A DNA stretch of 33,098 bases. It comes from Flavobacteriia bacterium. GTDB taxonomy: Bacteria > Bacteroidota > Bacteroidia > Flavobacteriales > Schleiferiaceae. This document shows, piece after piece, positions 16,397-24,381 of this stretch. Numbering within the stretch: position 1 is the stretch's first letter; the number at the start of each line of letters is the position of its first letter. The notes below the pieces were generated by a model that was given only the letters and a program-made list of their open reading frames with translations, was not told where the DNA came from and made no database searches. Both the position numbers and the translations under genes were made by a program. The stretch is from NCBI GenBank assembly GCA_013373425.1, contig JABXHW010000057.1, positions 1 through 33,098 on the forward strand, read 5' to 3'.

Positions 16397-19300
16397 TTAC
16401 TGTGGTGTTTGTTCTGAGTAGTCGCGGTTGTTGAAGACCATTGCGCGGTCAGCTGCGTTCACCGCACCGTCAAGGTTAACATCCGTGTCGCCGTATGTTG
16501 GAGATGTGTTTCTGTCGTTGTAAACCGCTGCGTTGTCACCCGCATCGATTACAGAATTTGTAGCGTTGTCTGCCCAACCTCCGAAGAGTACATATACAGA
16601 TCCGTCTCCGTTGTAGTCATACATTGGGTCGATTCCAATCGCACCTGCAGTAGAGAAGTTGTAGCTAAATGCACTAGCTCCATTGTCTACCAGGGCAGTT
16701 GCGGAGTACGCACCCAAGTGGTTTCTGTGGCGGATACCTACGTAGTAAGTACCTTCCGCAGTGATTTCAAATTCTGGCAAGCTGCTTCCGTCTGCTGCTA
16801 CGATGCTTCCATCAGCGAGCAAGAGGGCTGCTTGTGTGAATTCAACTGTAGTTGCACTTGCTGCAGATGCACCAGAGCGCAATTCGAGAAGAACCCAGTC
16901 TACTACGTTAGCTGGCATGCTGCCATTGGTCTCGCCACCGTTGTAGTTTCCGAATGCTGCCGTGTTGTAAGGCTGTGCAGAAGGAACAGTGATGTTCACA
17001 CCGCTCATGTCTGTACCGTTATACGGACCTTCGAGGATGGCGGCAAGGTCAACTTGCAACCAAGTCACGTCGCTTCCGTTTGCTTCAGCAGCGTCAGAGT
17101 AGTTAATCACATTCAAGTCTGATGCGGCATCACCTGTGAAGGCATAGATGTCGAATGCGTATGTTTCGTTTTGATCAAGTCCTGTTACGCTTACAGATCC
17201 TGAAGTACCGTCACCGTTGTACACTACGTAACCGTTTCCAAGTGCATCACCTGAACCGTAAGCAGTGTTGGCTGTGTAAGCCGTAGCGTTCGTTGGAGCC
17301 GTAGCAGCATCCGTGCTCAAGCGAGCAACGACTACCCATTGGTTGGCCGCTTCACTTGGGTCTGTCCAAGTCACGTCAATCGCGTTAGCACTTGTTGCTG
17401 TTGCAGTAATTCCTGCAAGCGCTGTAGAAGGCTCTGCGAATACAGTGTATTGTGTTCCGGTAAGTGCAGTCGCATAGTTTGCAGTTACACCTGAACCGTT
17501 GTAGTCGTATACGTCAACTGAGTATTCTGTTCCTGCAGTCAATCCAGAAACCGTTAGGCTCGTCTGACTTGCACCTGCGAATAGTACGATGTTACCCGCT
17601 CCGGTTACGTCGCCATCACCTGCAGTAAAGTCGGTGTTAGCAGAGTATCCTGTTCCGTTGCTTGGTGCAACCGCGGCGTTAGCTGCTTCACGCACAACCA
17701 CCATTACGTTAGAACCTGTACCCGCAGTCCAGCTCACGTCGAATGAAGTCTGTGCATAGTTAGAGAAGGCAATGTTCGTTGCTGCGGTTGGAGCGTTGAA
17801 CTGAGTAGTTTGTGAACCACTCAATGCGGTTGCGTTGTAGTTGCTATATTCTTGAGCACCGTTGTATTCGTATACTTCGATAGTGTAATCCACACCGGCG
17901 GTCAATCCTGAAGCAGTGATTGAAGTAGTAGCTGGACCAGAGTAGAGAACTACGTTGCCTGTTCCTGTTGTGCTACCGTCACCCGAAGTGAATGTTGCGT
18001 TGTCTGCATAAGCTGTTCCATCTGCTGGAGCTACCGCCGCATCAGTCGTCAATCGAGCAACAACCAATGTGCTGTCGCCGTTACCCCCTGTCCAGCTCAC
18101 GTCAAATGAAGTTCCAGCAACATTGCTAAAGACCATGTTCGTAGCTACAGTAGTAGGCTCGGCGAACATCGTGAATTGTGAGGCAGAACCGATAGAAGAA
18201 GTCAAGTAGTTTGCTGAACTTCCCTGACCGTTGTATTCGTAAATCTCAACAGTGTAGAATGTGCCTGCAGTCAATCCAGTAATCGATGCGCTGGTTGTGT
18301 TCACCTGTGCGTATACTACGTCGTTACCTGCGCCAGTTGTTCCGCTTGGTGGGTAAGCGGTTCCATCAGCAGGAGCTGCTTGTGCAGTTGCATCTTCACG
18401 AACAACTACGAGTACGCTATCACCGTCACCTGATGTCCACGAAAGATCGAAACTCGTTGTAGCAACATTCGAGAATGCCAAGTTGCTAGCCGCAACAGTT
18501 GGTTCTGCGAATAGAGTTACACCTGAAACCGTTGCTGCTGCACTGTATGCTTCAGAGAAACCTCCACCACCCGAGTATGCGTAAATGGCGAAGTGATATG
18601 TTGAACCTGTTGATAGACCCGTAACCGTGGCTGAAGTAGCTGCGCTACCAAACTTGCCGATTACGTATTCGTTGTTTCCTGATCCGAGTTCAGCACCTGA
18701 ACCGAAAGCAAGGTTGCCAGCGTAAGTGATAGTGTTAGCAGGACCAGTTGTTACCGCTGCGGCGTCGCGCGCTACAATCAACACGCTGTCAGCACCGCCA
18801 ACCGCATCCCAAGAAAGAGTTGCCTGACCTGAAGTGCTGAAGTCCGCTGCGAAGTTGGTCACCACAGAAGGAGCAGTACCTGCAGAAGGTGTACTCACTG
18901 TCAAGTTGCTAATCGACTTCTGGCGAAGACGACCGTTACCAGCTACGTATGCTTCGTTAAACTGAGTGGATGGATTACCCGAGCCAACATTTGCAAAAGC
19001 TGGAAGTGCAGTAAAGTCACTCACGTCTGTTAGCGTAATGGTTGCGATTCGCACCGGCGTAGTAGATACGGCAGGGAAGTCACCCAATACAGTTGCGCTA
19101 AATGGCGCTTGAATGTTCAAAACAACATCACCGCCTACAATTGTAGCGCTCATGTTGCTGAAGTCTGGGTTGATATTCGATAGGGAGGCGCTAAGGGAAC
19201 TCCACTTAGTAGCGTTGGTTGAAACAACGAAATCGGCATCCGCGATATACGTGGTGCCGCTGGAAGTGCTAGCATAAACATCGAAGGTCATCGATGTGCC

Positions 19301-19405
19301 ATCCTGTTGCTGGTTCTTCGCAGTGATGGTCAAGTCGTTATTCTGGGCAAAGGCGCCAAACGAAACAACTGCGAAAAGTGCGATTAAGGTCTCTCTCATT
19401 TTCAT
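16397..19405 (-). CDS. large secreted protein: cohesin-like N-terminus, five FN3-like repeats, dockerin-like C-terminus
   Basis: 1002 aa. Signal peptide at residues 1-21 (ending SFGAFAQ). The N-terminal beta domain at about 25-170 has FDVYASTSSGTTYIADADF at 41-59, matching both neighbours. Five FN3-like repeats of about 116-122 residues begin near 178, 300, 416, 538 and 658, each with a strand like SFDVSW, V-V-x-R, and G-L-T-x-G-x-x-Y. A domain at about 785-930 is shared with the 427-aa neighbour (LEGPYN, VVDWVLLELR, RHRNHLGAYS). The last dockerin-like loop DVNLDGAVNAAD is at 975-986; the preceding partner loop (DNATNSVIDAGD) is degenerate. It ends YSEQTPQ with no T9SS domain. The start is ATG at 19405, or 19399 (MRETL). 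Probably a cell-surface adhesin/scaffold. Confidence 0.85.
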   Translation of the reverse strand: MKMRETLIALFAVVSFGAFAQNNDLTITAKNQQQDGTSMTFDVYASTSSGTTYIADADFVVSTNATKWSSLSASLSNINPDFSNMSATIVGGDVVLNIQAPFSATVLGDFPAVSTTPVRIATITLTDVSDFTALPAFANVGSGNPSTQFNEAYVAGNGRLRQKSISNLTVSTPSAGTAPSVVTNFAADFSTSGQATLSWDAVGGADSVLIVARDAAAVTTGPANTITYAGNLAFGSGAELGSGNNEYVIGKFGSAATSATVTGLSTGSTYHFAIYAYSGGGGFSEAYSAAATVSGVTLFAEPTVAASNLAFSNVATTSFDLSWTSGDGDSVLVVVREDATAQAAPADGTAYPPSGTTGAGNDVVYAQVNTTSASITGLTAGTFYTVEIYEYNGQGSSANYLTSSIGSASQFTMFAEPTTVATNMVFSNVAGTSFDVSWTGGNGDSTLVVARLTTDAAVAPADGTAYADNATFTSGDGSTTGTGNVVLYSGPATTSITASGLTAGVDYTIEVYEYNGAQEYSNYNATALSGSQTTQFNAPTAATNIAFSNYAQTSFDVSWTAGTGSNVMVVVREAANAAVAPSNGTGYSANTDFTAGDGDVTGAGNIVLFAGASQTSLTVSGLTAGTEYSVDVYDYNGSGVTANYATALTGTQYTVFAEPSTALAGITATATSANAIDVTWTDPSEAANQWVVVARLSTDAATAPTNATAYTANTAYGSGDALGNGYVVYNGDGTSGSVSVTGLDQNETYAFDIYAFTGDAASDLNVINYSDAAEANGSDVTWLQVDLAAILEGPYNGTDMSGVNITVPSAQPYNTAAFGNYNGGETNGSMPANVVDWVLLELRSGASAASATTVEFTQAALLLADGSIVAADGSSLPEFEITAEGTYYVGIRHRNHLGAYSATALVDNGASAFSYNFSTAGAIGIDPMYDYNGDGSVYVLFGGWADNATNSVIDAGDNAAVYNDRNTSPTYGDTDVNLDGAVNAADRAMVFNNRDYSEQTPQ
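17066..18874 (-). repeat. five FN3-like coding tandem repeats (~350-366 bp each)
   Basis: Five divergent in-frame copies inside the 16397-19405 gene, recognisable at protein level by FSNVxxTSFDxSW near each start and G-L-T-A-G-x-x-Y-x-x-x-x-Y-x-Y-N-G near each end. Copies 2, 3 and 4 are closest to each other; copies 1 and 5 are more divergent. Confidence 0.8.
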
Positions 19406-19539
19406 AGCGATATGGAATCAGGTCTCTCGTTCCACAAAAATGCGGCTTAAATAAGCCCCAACCTCAATGTTTATGGGCGTTTTCGATAAACGGTATGTAT
19501 TGTACGATGAATGGTTCTATATAGGGGGTGGTTGGCGTG

Positions 19540-19547
19540 TAATTTTG
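19540..19547 (+). promoter_or_regulatory. possible Bacteroidetes -7 promoter element for the receiver/HEAT/GT2 operon
   Basis: TAATTTTG matches the Bacteroidetes -7 consensus TAnnTTTG exactly, 112 bp before the ATG at 19659. No TTG/TTTG is found about 19 bp upstream, so only half the promoter is supported. A short AT-containing motif can arise by chance. Confidence 0.3.
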
Positions 19548-19557
19548 AACAAATTAT

Positions 19558-19573
19558 CGCCCCTTTAGGGGCG
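19558..19573. promoter_or_regulatory. GC hairpin in the presumed leader of the receiver operon
   Basis: CGCCCC-TTTA-GGGGCG is a perfect 6-bp stem with a 4-nt loop, 11 bp after the TAATTTTG element and 85 bp before the ATG at 19659. No T-run lies on either side, so it is not an obvious terminator. It could be a leader structure or an operator between the divergent genes at 19405 and 19659. Confidence 0.5.
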
Positions 19574-19658
19574 TGCTCAGAATCCATGAAATTCCTCATG
19601 GTTTTCTAAACTCGAAACCGTTACCTTCGTCGGGAGTCCACCTGATAAATCCAAGTTG

Positions 19659-20024
19659 ATGAGTTCCGTCCGCATTCTACTCGTTGATGACGAACCAATA
19701 TTGCTGAAAGCCGTAGAATTTAAGCTCAAGAAAGAGAAGTTCGACGTGACCACTGCTACGAGTGGTGAGGACGCAGTTGAGCAACTCAAGTCTGGTGAGC
19801 ATTACGACCTAGTGATCAGCGATGTTATGATGCCAGGCCTAAGCGGAATTGAGTTGCTTCGTGTGGTGAAGGAAAACAACGCCGACATGAAGGTTTTACT
19901 CCTAACGGGACTTAAAACAGAAGACACGGTTGTCGATGCATTTGACCTAGGCGCAGACGACTTTATGACCAAACCGTTTAACCCAAAAGAACTCGTGCTT
20001 CGCGTGAAGAAACTCTTGCGATAA
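19659..20024 (+). CDS. stand-alone receiver (CheY-like) response regulator
   Basis: 121 aa consisting only of a receiver domain: acidic pair D10/D11 (LLVDDEP), phospho-acceptor Asp55 in DLVISDVMMPG, Thr in LLLTG, and Lys in the MTKPF motif. No output domain is present, so it must act by protein-protein contact. The ATG at 19659 is used; a TTG codon just before it is in frame. It precedes the HEAT-repeat and glycosyltransferase genes by 32 bp in the same direction, suggesting that phosphorylation controls their activity. No kinase is adjacent. Confidence 0.93.
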   Translation: MSSVRILLVDDEPILLKAVEFKLKKEKFDVTTATSGEDAVEQLKSGEHYDLVISDVMMPGLSGIELLRVVKENNADMKVLLLTGLKTEDTVVDAFDLGADDFMTKPFNPKELVLRVKKLLR

Positions 20025-20056
20025 TGGGCTCCACGGGAAGCTAACCTCCCCTCTAT

Positions 20057-21169
20057 ATGCAGATGATTACGAATTGGTGGGATTCGTTCTTGGAAAAGGA
20101 TTTACGTTTTCAAGTAGTCATTGCTTTCTCTGTGATTTTGCTGATTGTCAGCATTGCCCTTTTCATCATCGTACTTCGCTTGCGTGCCAGAAAGTCTCGT
20201 GCCGACCGAAAAGCTTCTGAACTCATCGATCAAATTGAGCCGATAATTCTGTCTCTGATTTACGAGGAGGAGGATGAAGTTGATTGGGATCATGAGATCG
20301 TCAATTTGCGGAACATTCTCACCTTCAGCATGTATGAGTTTCACAGTTATGCGCGATTGAGTGATTACTTGATTCAGCTACATAAACAGCTTGAGGGAGA
20401 TTCGGCGAAGAAAATTGAGCGAATTTATCGAGATCTCGAAATGCCGCCTATGACTTTAAAGCTGCTTAAAGATGGCAAGTGGCATCACAAAGTAAAGGCC
20501 ATCAGTGCACTTTCAGAGTTTCGAATTAAGAATTACCTGTTCGAGGTTATCCAGTACATGGATCACCCCCAAAGATTGGTTCGCGACGAAGCTCAGTTTG
20601 GGGCAATCGTACTCGGAGGCAAGAGAGCGACGGGCTCCATCGTTAAGCTGAATTATGAAATGTCTAAGTGGCAACAGTTGAGGTTGATAGAGCAGTGCGC
20701 GCAGCTAGATGATGAAATCAAAAGCGATGTACTTTCCTGGATGAATTCTCAGAATGAGTCGCTAATTGAACTCGCGCTTCGAATGTGTATACGCATGGGG
20801 TGGTATGAGGCTATCGAGAACATCCCACGTTTTATTTCCCACAAAAGAGAAGAGATTCGTTTACTCAGCGTAGAGGCAATTGGTGAGCTCGGATCGGCCG
20901 ATTTAATTTCAGAATTGCTTCATCGATTTGAAGTAGAGTCCAGAAAGGTGCAGATTCGAACTTTGATGGCCATTGGCGAGCTCGACGCAGATGGGAGAGC
21001 AAGTGACTTTTTACGAGGACAAATCATGTATGCCGACTATGAGGTAGCTTTGGCTGCCGCGCATGCTTTGTACGAAACCACCTCGGATGACGAAATGCGT
21101 GAATTTTCTGCCCGTCTCGAGGAGGATAGGGTAGTGTTAATCGAGCAAGTGCTTTATGGAGCAGTTTGA
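20057..21169 (+). CDS. membrane-anchored HEAT-repeat protein
   Basis: 370 aa. A single TM at about residues 18-40, a basic stop-transfer (RLRARKSRADRK), then a cytoplasmic alpha-solenoid. Helical repeats are visible at KVKAISALSEF, LVRDEAQFGAIVLGG, EIRLLSVEAIGELGSADL, KVQIRTLMAIGELDADGRA and EVALAAAHALYE, each resembling a HEAT unit with a small-hydrophobic core and conserved Asp/Arg spacing. HEAT solenoids are protein-binding platforms, so this could link the receiver to the glycosyltransferase. It overlaps the glycosyltransferase gene by 14 bp. The start is ATG at 20057 (an in-frame ATG lies two codons later). No enzyme motif. Confidence 0.8.
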   Translation: MQMITNWWDSFLEKDLRFQVVIAFSVILLIVSIALFIIVLRLRARKSRADRKASELIDQIEPIILSLIYEEEDEVDWDHEIVNLRNILTFSMYEFHSYARLSDYLIQLHKQLEGDSAKKIERIYRDLEMPPMTLKLLKDGKWHHKVKAISALSEFRIKNYLFEVIQYMDHPQRLVRDEAQFGAIVLGGKRATGSIVKLNYEMSKWQQLRLIEQCAQLDDEIKSDVLSWMNSQNESLIELALRMCIRMGWYEAIENIPRFISHKREEIRLLSVEAIGELGSADLISELLHRFEVESRKVQIRTLMAIGELDADGRASDFLRGQIMYADYEVALAAAHALYETTSDDEMREFSARLEEDRVVLIEQVLYGAV

Positions 21170-22622
21170 TACGGATCTGAATGTCGGTGATTGGGTATTT
21201 CTCACATTGGTGGGGATACTCTTTGTGTACACTGTTACGGTGATGCTCAGCTATATCTTCTTGGCAATCTTCTCCAACCTTCAAGCTCGCATATACATCC
21301 AGCGGAACAAATACGCGAAATACGACCTTCTCCTTAAGAGCTCTGTGGCGCCCTCGGTTTCGGTTCTCGCTCCAGCATTTAACGAAGAAGCGAGTATTGT
21401 TGAAAATATTCGATCACTCCTATCTCTGAAATATCCTAAATATCAGGTGGTTGTGGTGAATGATGGAAGTAAAGATTCAACTCTACAACAGTGCATAGAC
21501 GCTTATAATCTAGAGCCGATCCCTTTTCAGCCTACGGGCAATCTTGAATGTAAACCTATACGTAATGTATACAGGTCTAAAAACCCGGCATTCAAGAAGT
21601 TATTGGTTGTAGATAAGGAGAATGGAGGAAAGGCAGATGCGCTTAATGCAGGATTGAATGTCGCACAGTCGCCTTATGTGATGAACATCGACGTTGATTG
21701 CATTTTGGAGAGGGATTGCCTTCAGAAATTGATGAAGCCCTTTTTAGAAGAAACCGGTACACGAGTTATTGCTACGGGAGGTGTGATTCGAATTGCCAAC
21801 AATTGCGAAGTAGAGGGTGGATCGATTACAAAGGTTCGACTTCCACAGACGTTGATAGGTAAGTTTCAAACTTTGGAATACTTGCGTGCCTTCTTGCTCG
21901 GTAGAATGGCCTGGGGCTACTTAGATGGTCTGCTCCTAATTTCGGGAGCTTTAGGCGTTTTCGACCGAGAGATTGTCATGAAATGCGGGGGGTATTACGC
22001 GGCCACTGTTGGAGAAGATATGGAGCTTGTTGTGCGGATGCGTCGCTATGCTCGCGAGCATGGCATAAAGTATAAGGTTGAGTTTATTCCAGATCCGCTG
22101 TGCTGGACTGAGGTGCCGGAATCTTGGAATGTGCTATACAGACAGAGGAATCGGTGGACGCGAGGTACGATTGAAACGGTGCTCCTACACAAGAAGCTCT
22201 TCTTTAATCCTAGGTATGGCAAAATTGGACTGCTCAGCTTCCCGTATTGGGTGTTCTTTGAGTGGTTCGCCCCTGTAATTGAGTTTTTCGGGACGATTTT
22301 CTTCATCATCTATGCATTCCTTGGCCTTGTCAACTTCCAGTTCTTCATAATGCTGTTTTCAATGGTGTACCTCTTCAGTATCACCATTTCTATGTATACC
22401 CTTTTCATGGAAGATCTCACCTTCTTCCGCTATCGTCAGAAGAAGGATTTTAGGCGCCTGATGATGATGGCGTTTATTGAGCCTTTCGTGTTCCACCCAT
22501 TTGTGGTCTGGTCGGCGGTTAAAGGAAACTGGGACTATTTCTTTGAAGGGAAGAAGCAGTGGGGAGCGATGAAACGCGTTGGATTCCAAAAGCCGAAAGA
22601 GGAGGAAGCTCCGAAATCTTAA
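21156..22622 (+). CDS. processive family-2 glycosyltransferase, polysaccharide synthase-like
   Basis: 488 aa integral membrane GT2 enzyme. N-terminal TM at about 12-38. The GT-A domain has AFNEE (74-78), VNDGSKD (101-107), KENGGKADALN (154-164), the metal-binding D179-V-D181, the acceptor-side GED (286-288) and the processivity motif QRNRWTRG (330-337). Several TM segments follow at about 357-420 and about 438-455. This set matches hyaluronan/PNAG/cellulose-type synthases that polymerise and export a beta-linked polysaccharide from UDP-sugar; no PilZ domain is fused. It is co-transcribed with the receiver and HEAT genes. The product could be PNAG-like or other; the sugar cannot be told. Confidence 0.9.
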   Translation: MEQFDTDLNVGDWVFLTLVGILFVYTVTVMLSYIFLAIFSNLQARIYIQRNKYAKYDLLLKSSVAPSVSVLAPAFNEEASIVENIRSLLSLKYPKYQVVVVNDGSKDSTLQQCIDAYNLEPIPFQPTGNLECKPIRNVYRSKNPAFKKLLVVDKENGGKADALNAGLNVAQSPYVMNIDVDCILERDCLQKLMKPFLEETGTRVIATGGVIRIANNCEVEGGSITKVRLPQTLIGKFQTLEYLRAFLLGRMAWGYLDGLLLISGALGVFDREIVMKCGGYYAATVGEDMELVVRMRRYAREHGIKYKVEFIPDPLCWTEVPESWNVLYRQRNRWTRGTIETVLLHKKLFFNPRYGKIGLLSFPYWVFFEWFAPVIEFFGTIFFIIYAFLGLVNFQFFIMLFSMVYLFSITISMYTLFMEDLTFFRYRQKKDFRRLMMMAFIEPFVFHPFVVWSAVKGNWDYFFEGKKQWGAMKRVGFQKPKEEEAPKS

Positions 22623-24181
22623 CGGGCCTCAAGAACTTCCGATTGCTTATACCGTCCGTTGCATTTTCCTAGGATAAATCGAGCAACGCTATCACTCCTG
22701 CAAGGAATTACCACTTCATACTCGCCCGTTTGCACATTGAATTTTTCACTCGCGAATGGAATGCCTTCATCCTCAATGAATGCATCAGCGTGATATTCCC
22801 TAGGAAAAGCAGCCAGCTTCACAAAGTGTGTGGGATCGATGAGAGTGGGTTGATAGCTCACCGAGTCTTTAGACACAGCCATTGAATCAAGAGCAACATC
22901 ATATCTAGGATCAGGCACCATGTCCCAATTGACCTTAGCGAAGCGCTCATCGATAGTAAGCTCTAAGGTGATATCATATAGTGATCGAGGCGGAGGTGGA
23001 AGTTCTGGCGCTTGAGAATTTTCAAGGTAGCTGTCCAGCACCTTTGAGATAAACGGCTCGTACCATTCCCAAAAGAACTTCTTTCTGTCTTCCGGATTTT
23101 GATTGTCGTAGAACAACGAACGGATACTCGTTATTCCTGCAAACCGGCTCGTCGTAAGGCTTACCGGGTTGTCTGTGAAATCACCCGCCAGATAAATCGT
23201 TTTCCAGTCCGGCTTTACCAGAACTGCGGGGAAGCTCGTAGGAATCCCGAGGGCACGCATTTGTGTCAACCCTGCCGAGCTTGAGTACACTCTAAATTGA
23301 CTTACCGTTCTAACCGCGGTGTCGGGGGTGCATATCTCAAACCAAAAAGGGTATCGAATGAATGCGTCAACGCCCATTTCTTCGGCAATGTGCCGCTCTG
23401 TTTCGAGAATAGGAACATTGTGTATGAGTTCATTTTCTGGAAGGATAAGTATCCTACCATCTTCATGAAAGAATCCAATTCCAGGCCCGTCGAATTCATA
23501 CTCCTTGTGGTATTGCTCTTGATACACTTGAGGAATCCACTCGGGAAGCTCGCCGCCTTCTCTGTATTCGAGGTCTTGCCAGTAGCGACCCACCCAACCA
23601 GAGAAGTGGACACCAAGAATGTCTTCCGCCCTGCGGCGAATGGGCATGGGAGTGGGAGCACCGAAAATGCTGAACTCGGCGATTAAAAGCTTTCCTTGAC
23701 GTTGAAGAGCATCCATGAGAGAGGCGTCTTCCGCCTCCAGGCCGCCATAAACTAAACCAGATTCTTTGATGTTGTTCAATTTTGCACGCCATTCCTCATA
23801 CGTAGAGCCGTAAGTATCAATAAAATAGCCGACATTTACGAACTTGGCTATGCTATCAATTTGCTTTTGGGTGTAGCCATCTAGATCTTTGGCGTTGAGC
23901 AGGTTGTCTGGTTGTGGGAAGTGTCCCAGGTAATCTACTCGTCGGCTGTAGTTCGACCCATCTTCTTTCACGTAATGATGATGATTTAGCACCCATGTAA
24001 AAGCGCGATGCTCTATGTTGCTAAAATCTTGAGCCGTTTTATCTAGCATAACGACCCGCAAAGTCGTCGTTGGACTCGCCCACCAAACGATAAAACTCCA
24101 GAGAGGTAGGAGTAAGATCGTAAACAAAATCACTTTCCGAATACGGTACTTAGTCCGGGACTGAAAACCAGATTGAGCCAT
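22619..24181 (-). CDS. membrane-anchored extracytoplasmic protein of unknown function
   Basis: 520 aa. N-terminal signal-anchor at about residues 17-35, then a large soluble part outside the membrane. Landmarks are RVDYLGHFP, GLVYGGLEAEDASLMD, IAEFSIFGAPTPMPIRRRAE, GVHFSGWVGRYWQDL and FIRYPFWFEI. A proline-rich linker (PELPPPPRS) near residue 390 leads to a C-terminal beta-rich part. I do not recognise the family, and no catalytic signature is clear. The ATG at 24181 is preferred over 24202 because it gives a short basic N-terminus before the TM. It is convergent with the glycosyltransferase: their stops share TTAA at 22619-22622. A role in processing or exporting the same polysaccharide is possible from context only. 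Confidence 0.75.
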   Translation of the reverse strand: MAQSGFQSRTKYRIRKVILFTILLLPLWSFIVWWASPTTTLRVVMLDKTAQDFSNIEHRAFTWVLNHHHYVKEDGSNYSRRVDYLGHFPQPDNLLNAKDLDGYTQKQIDSIAKFVNVGYFIDTYGSTYEEWRAKLNNIKESGLVYGGLEAEDASLMDALQRQGKLLIAEFSIFGAPTPMPIRRRAEDILGVHFSGWVGRYWQDLEYREGGELPEWIPQVYQEQYHKEYEFDGPGIGFFHEDGRILILPENELIHNVPILETERHIAEEMGVDAFIRYPFWFEICTPDTAVRTVSQFRVYSSSAGLTQMRALGIPTSFPAVLVKPDWKTIYLAGDFTDNPVSLTTSRFAGITSIRSLFYDNQNPEDRKKFFWEWYEPFISKVLDSYLENSQAPELPPPPRSLYDITLELTIDERFAKVNWDMVPDPRYDVALDSMAVSKDSVSYQPTLIDPTHFVKLAAFPREYHADAFIEDEGIPFASEKFNVQTGEYEVVIPCRSDSVARFILGKCNGRYKQSEVLEAR

Positions 24182-24305
24182 GCTGCGTAGATGAATGTGC
24201 AATATAATTATCTATTGACCTTCTTTTTCGAATGTCGATAAGATTGTGCACCCGGTAGGAATTGAATGTCGGAAAAGAGATACAACATATTGTCAGACTG
24301 GAAGG

Positions 24306-24313
24306 TAGCTTTG
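24306..24313 (+). promoter_or_regulatory. possible -7 promoter element for the giant adhesin gene
   Basis: TAGCTTTG is an exact match to TAnnTTTG, 68 bp before the ATG at 24382, in the 200-bp gap between divergent genes. The nearest upstream TTG (24290-24292) is only 13 bp away rather than about 19, so the -33 half is unsupported. Confidence 0.35.
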
Positions 24314-24381
24314 ATTTGTTCATGGGGACGTACGCTTTCATTCCCCCTGAAAGACCAAGTGAGACCTGAAAATGAACAACT

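Noticed and set aside
15308-17122. 134-codon plus-strand open frames at 15308-15712 and 16718-17122
   Set aside because: They lie antisense to the secreted-protein genes, whose frames show domains. Composition is shadow-like.
23297-23686. 129-codon plus-strand open frame opposite the 22619-24181 gene
   Set aside because: It is antisense to a clear coding gene, with no recognisable domain or upstream signal.
24322-24369. 15-codon upstream open frame (MGTYAFIPPERPSET) ending just before the giant gene
   Set aside because: Too short to distinguish from chance, and there is no attenuation-like pairing around it.
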